From Croceibacterium_A sp044506565 (GTDB lineage: Bacteria; Pseudomonadota; Alphaproteobacteria; Sphingomonadales; Sphingomonadaceae): a stretch of DNA of 44,835 nucleotides. How positions within the stretch are numbered: position 1 is the first letter of the stretch; every line of letters begins with the position of its first letter. The notes under the pieces were generated by a model, which worked only from the letters and a program-made list of their open reading frames with translations, made no database searches and was not told where the DNA came from. The DNA lies in assembly GCA_044506565.1 (NCBI GenBank), contig JBIQKN010000020.1, forward strand, positions 1-44,835, read 5' to 3'. This document shows positions 1-6,692 of the stretch, piece by piece. Both the position numbers and the translations under genes were made by a program.

Positions 1-2
1 AC

Positions 3-485
3 CGCGATGGCGACCGACGCCGGCGCTGCATCAACGACTACGAACCCGCCAGCTTCCACGTCTCCCTGCCGCGCATCTCGAGCGCCTCGCTCGTCGGCAA
101 CGGCGGCATGACCATCGATCGCGTCGAGGGAACCGATTTTTCGGCGGCCGTTGCCGGAACGGGCGATCTCGACGTCGCGACGCTGCGCGTGGATGACGCC
201 CAGTTCTCGATCGCCGGGTCGGGCACTCTTGTTGCACGCGGCAGCGCGCACCGCTCGCGCGTGTCGATCGCCGGCTCGGGCACGCTGAACGGCCGCGACA
301 TCACCAGCGACGAGGCTTCGATCTCTATCGCCGGTTCCGGCGACGTTGCGCTGACGGTACGCGACGACGCGCGCGTCTCGATCGTTGGCGGCGGCAATGT
401 CGAAATCGCCGGGCCCGCGCACTGCTCGGTGTCGCGCTTCGGCGGCGGACGGGTGCGCTGCAACGGCAGGCAGGTCGCCGGCTAG
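3..485 (+). CDS. DUF2807 / head-GIN domain protein, 3' end
   Basis: The reading frame is open from the first bases of the window to a TAG at 483-485, so the gene starts upstream and only its last 160 residues are seen. The visible part contains four imperfect repeats of about 20 residues built on the core SIAGSGTL or SIVGGGNV, separated by short polar linkers. This pattern is typical of the DUF2807 (putative auto-transporter adhesin head GIN) fold, a surface or periplasmic beta-helix-like domain of unknown function. Two cysteines near the end (AHCSVS and VRCNG) could form a disulfide. No signal peptide can be judged because the N-terminus is missing. A lipoprotein gene follows on the same strand after 54 bases. 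Family assignment is by repeat pattern only. Confidence 0.75.
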   Translation, partial: RDGDRRRRCINDYEPASFHVSLPRISSASLVGNGGMTIDRVEGTDFSAAVAGTGDLDVATLRVDDAQFSIAGSGTLVARGSAHRSRVSIAGSGTLNGRDITSDEASISIAGSGDVALTVRDDARVSIVGGGNVEIAGPAHCSVSRFGGGRVRCNGRQVAG

Positions 486-539
486 TTCACGCGCGGGCAA
501 TCCTGCCGTACCTAGGGATGTCTCGAGGAGTACGGCACG

Positions 540-869
540 ATGGCTCACGCACGACGATTGCTCACGATCGGGGCCGCGGCCCTCGCCTTGCAGGGATGCC
601 TCGCGAAGACGGCGGTCAGCGCGGTCACCCTGCCGGTCAAGGTGGCGAGCTCGGGCGTCGACCTGGCGACGACCAGCCAGTCCGAGGCCGACCAGAAGCG
701 CGGCCGCGAGATCCGCCAGCGCGAGGAGCGCCTGGGCCGGCTCCAGCGCGACTACGAGAAGCAGATCGACCGCTGCGGCGACGGCGATCGCCGCGCCTGC
801 GACCAGGCGCGCGCGACTTATGCCGAGATGCAGGTGCTGCTGCCGTCGATCCCGTCCGAGGCGCAGTAG
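540..869 (+). CDS. small lipoprotein, unknown function
   Basis: This encodes 109 residues. The N-terminus is a basic and hydrophobic signal sequence ending in a clear lipobox, ALQGC, with Cys20 as the lipidated residue, so the mature protein should be membrane-anchored in the periplasm. The middle (about residues 45-75) is charged and probably helical or coiled coil. Two further cysteines occur in DRCGDGDRRACDQ. A GAGGAG ribosome binding site sits about 8 bases upstream of the ATG. It converges with the threonylcarbamoyl-AMP synthase gene, with 12 bases between stop codons. I do not recognise a named family. Confidence 0.75.
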   Translation: MAHARRLLTIGAAALALQGCLAKTAVSAVTLPVKVASSGVDLATTSQSEADQKRGREIRQREERLGRLQRDYEKQIDRCGDGDRRACDQARATYAEMQVLLPSIPSEAQ

Positions 870-881
870 GGCTTTCGAGCC

Positions 882-1823
882 TTACGCCGCCGCCCGCCGC
901 AGCCGGTCGTTGATCGCCGCGCCGATGCCCTTGTCCGGCACCGGCGCAACCGCGATGCGCGGTCGGGATGACGCCGCGGCCTCGTGCAGGCAGGCGTAGA
1001 GCCGGGCGGCGGCCAGCGCGAGGTCACCCTCGGGTGAAAGCGAGCAATCGCCCGCAACCGCACCGAACCCGATCATGAACTCGTCCTGCGCCCGTTCGGT
1101 CGCCGCGAGCCGGACGGGCTTGCCCGGCGAATAGTGCCGCGCGAGCTGGCCCGGCGCCTCGATCGCCGCGTCGGCGAGCGGCTTCGGCGGACCGAGCAGC
1201 GCGGCCAGCTCGGCTTCGGGAATGGGTCCGGCGCGCAGCAGCTGCCACGAGCCGTCCTCGCGCAGTGCGACGATCGTCGATTCGAGGCCGCGAGCGCAGC
1301 GGCCGCCGTCGAGGATCGCGTCGACCGCCCGGCCGAGCGAAGCGGCGACGTGCTCGGCGGCCGTCGGGCTGATCGCTCCGCTGCGATTGGCGGAAGGAGC
1401 GGCAAGGGGCAGGCCGAGCTCGGCGAGCAACGCCTGAAGCGCCGGGTGGTCCGGCATGCGCAGGGCCACGGTCGGCAGGCCCGCGGTGACAGCCGGAACG
1501 ACCGCACCGCCCGTCTGCAGTGGCAGCACCAGTGTCAGCGGCCCAGGCCAGTAGCGTTCCGCCAGCCGCTCGGCGCGCGCGTCGAACTGCGCGAGCTTCC
1601 GCGCCATCGCGGGGGATGCGACGTGGACGATCAGCGGATTGAAGTCCGGCCGTCCCTTCGCCGCGAAGATCGCCGCAACGGCGTCCTCGCGGTCGGCCCG
1701 GGCGGCGAGCCCGTAAACCGTCTCGGTCGGCACCGCCACCAGGCGGCCGGCGCGCAGCAGCTCGGCGGCCCGGGCAATTCCCGCAGCGTCCGGAGCCAGC
1801 CGTTCGGGAGCCTCGCTCTGCAT
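882..1823 (-). CDS. L-threonylcarbamoyladenylate synthase (Sua5/YrdC type)
   Basis: The 313-residue protein makes threonylcarbamoyl-AMP from threonine, bicarbonate and ATP, the first step of the t6A37 modification of ANN-decoding tRNAs. The N-terminal YrdC domain (about residues 14-200) shows the expected signatures: PTETVYGLA, KGRPDFNPLIVHV, a WPGPLTLVL segment and SANRSG. The C-terminal part (about 215-313) matches the Sua5 extension that short TsaC proteins lack, so this is the long form. It should be cytosolic and work with TsaB, TsaD and TsaE, which are not in this window. The ATG at 1823 is the natural start, placing the YrdC fold close to the N-terminus. The next gene upstream on this strand ends 36 bases away. 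Confidence 0.93.
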   Translation of the reverse strand: MQSEAPERLAPDAAGIARAAELLRAGRLVAVPTETVYGLAARADREDAVAAIFAAKGRPDFNPLIVHVASPAMARKLAQFDARAERLAERYWPGPLTLVLPLQTGGAVVPAVTAGLPTVALRMPDHPALQALLAELGLPLAAPSANRSGAISPTAAEHVAASLGRAVDAILDGGRCARGLESTIVALREDGSWQLLRAGPIPEAELAALLGPPKPLADAAIEAPGQLARHYSPGKPVRLAATERAQDEFMIGFGAVAGDCSLSPEGDLALAAARLYACLHEAAASSRPRIAVAPVPDKGIGAAINDRLRRAAA

Positions 1824-1859
1824 CAGCCGCCGCTACCGCGCCGACGGGCCCAAGCCAAG

Positions 1860-3233
1860 CTAGTCCTCCGGCGTGCCCGGCACATGGAAGGTTCCCGGCA
1901 CCGGCGCGACGATCGCAACCTCGCGCGGGGCGGGCAGCTGCGGGATCCACCCGTAAGGCAGGCGGTAGGCGCGGTACACCGCATTGCTCCGGCGGCCTCC
2001 CTCGCCCGGCGGGTTCATGAATTCCCAGGCTATCTCCCGCTCGGGAGTGACCTCGAAGACGCGCCCCGGCGCACCTTCGGTTATCAGCGTGTTGCCGTTC
2101 GCCAGCCGCTGCGCACCGCTGATGTTGGTGCTGAAGAAGTTCGGCGCGGCGTATGACCAGACCAGCGCGAGGCTGACGGGGTCGATTTCGAGCACGCGCG
2201 AGGTCGCCCGCTGGTAGATCGCATTTCCGAGCGGCGAGATCGGGCTCGGATCGCCGAGCCCCGATGCGCCGCCGTTATCGAACAGCAGCAGGTTGCCGGC
2301 GCCCGGGAGACCGGGCGGGATCAGGTGCGCGTCGTGCTGGCCGATCACCTGGCCGAGCGCGCGCTGCTCGGGCGTCTCGCTGAAATCGGGCCCGATACGC
2401 CAGGCGACCGAGCCGTCGCGTGCGACGATCGCGACGAGGCTGGCCGAGCGGCTCGAGACGATCACGTTGTCGGGATGGAAGCGCGTCTCGCCGGCATCGT
2501 GCCAACGGTTGGGGCCGAGGTATCGCGCCGAGTTCAGGTGGAGCCAGTCGTAGCCGTCGCGCGTGCCGAGGCGGGCGATCGCGGCGCGCGCTGCCGGCGC
2601 GAAGCCGAGCTCGTCGATGTGGTCGGCAGCCCTCCATTCCCAGGTCACCCTGCCCTCGGCGTCGACCTCGACGAGCCGGTCATCCTCGAGCAGCACGCCG
2701 GCGACGGCTGGACTCGAATGGCTGGTGTGCGTGAGCAGTAGTGTGCGGCCACCGACGGCACCGGGGGTGAAGTCCGGCGAGTAGTAGCCGGCCGGCCAGT
2801 CGGCCGATTGCCAGTCGTGATGCTGGCGCGCGCTCCATTGCCGCACGCCGTCGATCTCGATTTCCTCGGCGGCGTCGAACCGCCAAAGCTCGTTGCCGGC
2901 GAAATCCACCGCGACCAGCGCGGTCGATTCCTGATGGCGCGGAAAGGCGCCCTGCGGCCCGACCAGCACCCCGCCAGGAAGAACCCGCGCCGGACCGCCG
3001 GCGGAGAGGTTGAAACCGTCCCATCGCTTCACGGTGCGCCCGTTCATATCGATCACGAGAACGGCCGGGGTGTCGAGCGTCGAGAGGACCGTGTAGCCGC
3101 TCCACGCCTTGGCCGGGTCGTAGATCGTGGTTCCGGTCGGGAAGACCGTCGGTGCCGCGCGAAGCGCCGACGGCAGGGCCCCGGCCAGCGCAGCCGCGCC
3201 GACGAAGCTGCGGCGGGTGAAGGTAATCGCCAT
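1860..3233 (-). CDS. arylsulfotransferase (ASST)-family protein with Tat signal
   Basis: I start this 457-residue protein at the ATG at 3233; the frame stays open upstream, but that extension is proline/arginine-rich and looks non-coding. The N-terminus MAITFTRRSFVGAAALAG is a twin-arginine (Tat) signal. The rest is a beta-propeller-like sequence with the motif QHDAHLIPPG followed by LLLFDNGG, as in the Arylsulfotran_2 family. These periplasmic enzymes are known or presumed to transfer sulfate between phenolic compounds through an active-site histidine. Supporting pieces are LDTPAVLVIDMNGRTVKRWDG near the start and the late segment LITEGAPGRVFEVTPEREIAWEF. No DsbA/DsbB-like partner genes are adjacent. 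The substrate cannot be inferred. Confidence 0.8.
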   Translation of the reverse strand: MAITFTRRSFVGAAALAGALPSALRAAPTVFPTGTTIYDPAKAWSGYTVLSTLDTPAVLVIDMNGRTVKRWDGFNLSAGGPARVLPGGVLVGPQGAFPRHQESTALVAVDFAGNELWRFDAAEEIEIDGVRQWSARQHHDWQSADWPAGYYSPDFTPGAVGGRTLLLTHTSHSSPAVAGVLLEDDRLVEVDAEGRVTWEWRAADHIDELGFAPAARAAIARLGTRDGYDWLHLNSARYLGPNRWHDAGETRFHPDNVIVSSRSASLVAIVARDGSVAWRIGPDFSETPEQRALGQVIGQHDAHLIPPGLPGAGNLLLFDNGGASGLGDPSPISPLGNAIYQRATSRVLEIDPVSLALVWSYAAPNFFSTNISGAQRLANGNTLITEGAPGRVFEVTPEREIAWEFMNPPGEGGRRSNAVYRAYRLPYGWIPQLPAPREVAIVAPVPGTFHVPGTPED

Positions 3234-3355
3234 GTCCTGGCCCCCGTACAGGCGGGCGTGCTCCGCTCCCCTGTCTAGGGCAATCCCCTTGGCAGGCAAG
3301 CCGCGGCGTCCGTACGGCCTTGACGGGATGCCCCGTGCTGGCCGAACCAGTTTCG

Positions 3356-4150
3356 ATGCCCGACCCCACCGATCCTGCCGCCGCTTCGCGAGAGACCGAC
3401 TGGAACGCCGCACCGGCCTACGTCTGGACGGGCGTGCGAGCGCGGGCCGTGCCGCGGATCGTGGCACCCCGGCTCGAGCTACTGCGCGGCATCGACCGGC
3501 AGAAGGCGGCGGCAGCCGAAAACGTGCTTCGCCTGGCCCGCGGCCACGCCGCGCACGACATGCTGCTGTGGGGCGCGCGCGGGATGGGCAAGTCGGCGCT
3601 GGTGCGCGCCGCGGTGGCTGCGGCGCAAGAGGCCGAGCCCGGACGGATCGCGCTGGTGCAGGTCGCGACGGACGCCGTGACGTCGCTCGCCGAACTGTTC
3701 GCCGAGCTCGAGTCCGTCGATCGCGGTTTCGTGGTGTTCGTCGACGACCTGGGCTTCGCGCCCGGCGACGCGGCCGGACCGCGGCACTTGCGCTCGTGGC
3801 TCGACGGCGGGGTCGAGGCGCGGCCGGCCAACGTCCGGCTGGCGGTGACCTCCAACCGGCGGGCGATCGTCGCACGCCAGGCGAGCGAGCAGGACGACCC
3901 GCTCAATCCGCGCGATGCCGTCGACGACCAGCTCGCGCTGGCCGACCGCTTCGGTCTCTCGCTCGGCTTCCACGCCTGCTCGCAGGGCGAATATCTCGCG
4001 ATCGTCGCCGGCTACGCCGAGGATCTCGGTCTGGACTGGAGCGAGGCCGAAGCGCTCGAATGGGCGCGGCGCCGCGGCGCCCGCTCGGGGCGGGTCGCCT
4101 GGCATTTCATCACCGAACTGGCCGGGCGCGCGGGCCTGACGCTCGGCTAG
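3356..4150 (+). CDS. DUF815-family AAA-type ATPase
   Basis: The protein is 264 residues from the ATG at 3356; a TTG at 3320 and a GTG at 3332 are in-frame alternatives and no site has a strong Shine-Dalgarno sequence. A Walker A loop GARGMGKS follows the strand DMLLWG, and a Walker B strand FVVFVDDLGF lies about 55 residues later. A sensor-like region (NVRLAVTSNR) and the conserved family segments RGIDRQKAAAAEN and LADRFGLSLGFH are present. DUF815 proteins are ATPases of unknown role that are widespread in Proteobacteria. The stop is immediately next to the stop of the convergent dehydrogenase gene, with no spacer. Confidence 0.88.
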   Translation: MPDPTDPAAASRETDWNAAPAYVWTGVRARAVPRIVAPRLELLRGIDRQKAAAAENVLRLARGHAAHDMLLWGARGMGKSALVRAAVAAAQEAEPGRIALVQVATDAVTSLAELFAELESVDRGFVVFVDDLGFAPGDAAGPRHLRSWLDGGVEARPANVRLAVTSNRRAIVARQASEQDDPLNPRDAVDDQLALADRFGLSLGFHACSQGEYLAIVAGYAEDLGLDWSEAEALEWARRRGARSGRVAWHFITELAGRAGLTLG

Positions 4151-5464
4151 TTAGTTCTGCTCGAACACGCGCGACGGGTCGCCGCGCAGCTCGATCTGCG
4201 GCGGCATCCGGCTGCTGCGGTAGCGCTCCGGCGCGGGAGCCGGCGAAGCGCCGGGAGCGCTCACCCGCCAGATGATGTTGGCGGTGTCGTCGCTGACCAG
4301 CAAGGCACCGGTCCGNNNNNNNNNNNNNNNNNNNNNNNNNNNNNNNNNNNNNNNNNNNNNNNNNNNNNNNNNNNNNNNNNNNNNNNNNNNNNNNNNNNNN
4401 NNNNNNNNNNNNNNNCCGAGCGCCGCGACGTGCGGCCCGAGCGCATATTCCGGCGTGCGCGTGTATTGCGTGAAGAACTCCGGCATCGGCGCCTCGACGC
4501 GCTCGTCGACCTCCTCGTTCCAGTAGACCCACGGCCAGCCGTAGTGCGAGCCGATCGGCACGTTGGTCAGGTAATCGGGGACGAGGTCCGAACCGAGCTG
4601 GTCACGCTCGTTGACCGTGGTCCACAGCTCGCCGCTCCACGGATTCCAGGCAAGTCCGTTGGGATTGCGCAGCCCCTGGGCAAACAGGCGAGATTCGCCG
4701 GTCTCGAGATTGAGCTCGTGGATCGCAGCGCGGCCCTCCTCGATCTCCATTCCGCCTTCGGCGATGTTCGAGGCCGAGCCGACCGCGACATAGAGTCGGG
4801 TGCCATCCTCGTTGAGCACGAGGTTGCGCATCCAGTGGTTGCCGGAGGGCGGCAGGTCCATCAGTTTCTCGGGCTCGCCGGCGAGCGTGGTGGCACCCTC
4901 CTCGTAATCGAAGCGCAGCACCGCATCATGGTTGGCGACGTAGAGCTTGCCGTCGCGCCAGGCGATGCCCGAGGGCGAGGACAGGTCGCCGCGCAGCGTA
5001 TGCCGCTCCTCGGCGATCCCGTCGCCGTCGGCGTCGCGCAGCAGGACCAGCTTGTTCGGTGACGGCACGGCGGCGCCGGCGCGGCTGAACAGCAGGCCGG
5101 CGATCCAGTTGGTGATCGCGTTGCCGCCGGCGACGATCCGCTCGGGCGCGTTGCTCTCGGCGACGAGCACGTCGCCGTTCGGCATCGTGTAGATCACGCG
5201 CGGGTGCACGAGCCCTTCGGCGAAGCGGTTGACTTCGAGGCCTTCGGCCGCCTCGGGCGCCTGGTCTTCGCCCCAGCCGATCGGCTCGGCGACACCGACG
5301 GTCGGGATCCACTGCGGATCGGGCTGGGCGATGATCGGATCCGTCCCGCTGACCTCGTCGAGCGTGTGTTCTGCGGGATCGCCGCGGATGATCCACCAAG
5401 CGGCGACGGCGAGGACGACGGCGACGATTACGAGGCCGATGGCGAGCTTCTTCAGGATCCTCAT
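4151..5464 (-). CDS. membrane-anchored sorbosone/glucose dehydrogenase-like propeller protein (interrupted by gap)
   Basis: It starts at MRILKK (ATG at 5464), followed directly by one transmembrane helix (about residues 5-28), so the catalytic part should sit in the periplasm, tethered to the inner membrane. The remainder is a PQQ-type sugar dehydrogenase beta-propeller of the sorbosone/GSDH family. Characteristic segments are VIYTMPNGDVLVAESN, LRNPNGLAWNPWSGELWTTVNERDQLG and SHYGWPWVYW, and the end of the last blade reads RTGALLVSDDTANIIWRV. A 100-N run (4316-4415) removes the blade after ALGPHVAAL. The frame is the same on both sides, so the real gap is compatible with 100 modulo 3, but family spacing suggests more than 34 residues are missing. 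No pqq biosynthesis genes are nearby. Confidence 0.85.
   Translation of the reverse strand: MRILKKLAIGLVIVAVVLAVAAWWIIRGDPAEHTLDEVSGTDPIIAQPDPQWIPTVGVAEPIGWGEDQAPEAAEGLEVNRFAEGLVHPRVIYTMPNGDVLVAESNAPERIVAGGNAITNWIAGLLFSRAGAAVPSPNKLVLLRDADGDGIAEERHTLRGDLSSPSGIAWRDGKLYVANHDAVLRFDYEEGATTLAGEPEKLMDLPPSGNHWMRNLVLNEDGTRLYVAVGSASNIAEGGMEIEEGRAAIHELNLETGESRLFAQGLRNPNGLAWNPWSGELWTTVNERDQLGSDLVPDYLTNVPIGSHYGWPWVYWNEEVDERVEAPMPEFFTQYTRTPEYALGPHVAALXXXXXXXXXXXXXXXXXXXXXXXXXXXXXXXXXXRTGALLVSDDTANIIWRVSAPGASPAPAPERYRSSRMPPQIELRGDPSRVFEQN
4316..4415. other. assembly gap (100 N)
   Basis: This is a run of exactly 100 N inside the sorbosone-dehydrogenase-like gene. The identical size of all five runs in the window indicates a placeholder rather than a measured length. 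Confidence 0.97.
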
Positions 5465-5525
5465 TGACCACGAGATAAGCCATGCCCGGCTTTGCGGCAA
5501 CGGCCTGTGCGGCTAGGGAGCCGGG

Positions 5526-6008
5526 ATGTACGACTTCGCCGCCGATCCTGCGCAGCCCAAGCCCGAGTTCTACCGCGAGTTGCTCGATGCGGCCGACGCG
5601 CTGACCGCCGGAGAGCCCGACGGTGTGGCCAACATGGCCAACCTCGCCGCCCTGGTCTGGCAGCTCGTGCCCGATCTCAACTGGGCCGGGTTCTACCGCC
5701 TGATCGGCGAGGAACTCGTGCTCGGCCCGTTCTGCGGCAAGCCCGCATGCATCCGCATCCCGCTCGGCCGCGGCGTGTGCGGGACGGCGGCCCAGACCGG
5801 CGAGACCCAGCGGGTCGCCGACGTCCGCGCATTTCCCGGCCATATCGCCTGCGACGCAGCGAGCCGCTCCGAACTCGTCGTGCCAGTGATACGCGACGGC
5901 ACGGTGATCGCCGTGATCGATCTCGACAGCCCAAGGCCCGACCGCTTCGACGAAGACGACCAGGCCGGTTTCGAGGCGCTGGCCGCGCGTATCGGCATGC
6001 GAATCTAG
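5526..6008 (+). CDS. msrC: free methionine-(R)-sulfoxide reductase (GAF domain)
   Basis: This 160-residue protein is a single GAF domain of the fRMsr type, which reduces free L-methionine-(R)-sulfoxide. The three conserved cysteines of the family are visible: Cys75 in CGKPACIRI, Cys85 in GVCG and Cys109 in HIACD. The N-terminal signature LNWAGFYRL and the late segment VIDLDSPRPDRFDEDD are also typical. Length matches the family (about 160 residues). It is cytosolic and uses thioredoxin as reductant in characterised members. The ATG is preceded by GGGAG. It is divergent from the sorbosone dehydrogenase-like gene, with 61 bases between the two starts, so any promoters there are compact. Confidence 0.93.
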   Translation: MYDFAADPAQPKPEFYRELLDAADALTAGEPDGVANMANLAALVWQLVPDLNWAGFYRLIGEELVLGPFCGKPACIRIPLGRGVCGTAAQTGETQRVADVRAFPGHIACDAASRSELVVPVIRDGTVIAVIDLDSPRPDRFDEDDQAGFEALAARIGMRI

Positions 6009-6121
6009 CGGCCCGATTCGGGACACGGGCCAGCTGCCCGATTGGGATTCGCCGCGAGGGCGCTAAGATCGCGGCGATGGACAGGTGCCTCCGTGCGCCT
6101 CGCCAATCTGGAGGCTCGAGA

Positions 6122-6682
6122 ATGTCGCTTCGCTTCGCCCCGGCGCTTGCCGCCGCACTGACCTGCCTTGCAGCCCCGGCCGTGGCGCAGGACGCCGATG
6201 CGCCCCCGGCGCTTCCCCAGATCGATCCCGCGCCTTTGCCCGAACCCGCCGCCGGCGGCGGCTGGGAGGGCGAATGGAACGGCGAGTGGGCCCCCGACGG
6301 CACCTACCGCGGCACCTGGACCGGGACCTACAACGAGCCCGAGGTCCCGGCGCCGAGCGAGCCTCGCGGAGTCGCCAATGCACCGCTGATCCGGCGCGTG
6401 ATCCCGGCGTCGCCGTTCTCCTTCGAGCAGCGCAACGCCTGGCTCGCCCAGTGCCGCAGCGTGTTCCTGCAGAGCGGCGCGAGCCTCGGCGGCGGCGGCG
6501 CCCCAGACGCGTGCGAGACGCAGCTCGCGCAGTACGAGAGTACCTACGCCGCCGCACCGGTTGCCGGCGCACCTTACGCCTACGGCCAGGGTATGGCGCC
6601 GGTGATCTGGGTGCGCGTGCCGATCGTCCGCGAGCGCGCCGCCGCGCCCGCGGCGGAGTCGGACCCGGCGGCCGCCGAGTAG
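6122..6682 (+). CDS. exported hypothetical protein
   Basis: I start this 186-residue protein at the ATG at 6122, which has GGAGG 10 bases upstream and begins an obvious signal peptide (MSLRFAPALAAALTCLAAPAVAQ). The mature N-terminus is proline-rich, then a Gly/Trp/Tyr-rich stretch (WEGEWNGEWAPDGTYRGTWTGTY) resembles short aromatic repeats of small envelope proteins. A second half contains two cysteines (AQCRSVFLQ and DACETQLAQYE) in a region that may be an alpha-helical hairpin. The C-terminus is Ala/Pro-rich. I recognise no named family. It converges with the usher gene, with 10 bases between the stops. Confidence 0.7.
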   Translation: MSLRFAPALAAALTCLAAPAVAQDADAPPALPQIDPAPLPEPAAGGGWEGEWNGEWAPDGTYRGTWTGTYNEPEVPAPSEPRGVANAPLIRRVIPASPFSFEQRNAWLAQCRSVFLQSGASLGGGGAPDACETQLAQYESTYAAAPVAGAPYAYGQGMAPVIWVRVPIVRERAAAPAAESDPAAAE

Positions 6683-6692
6683 CACACGTCGC

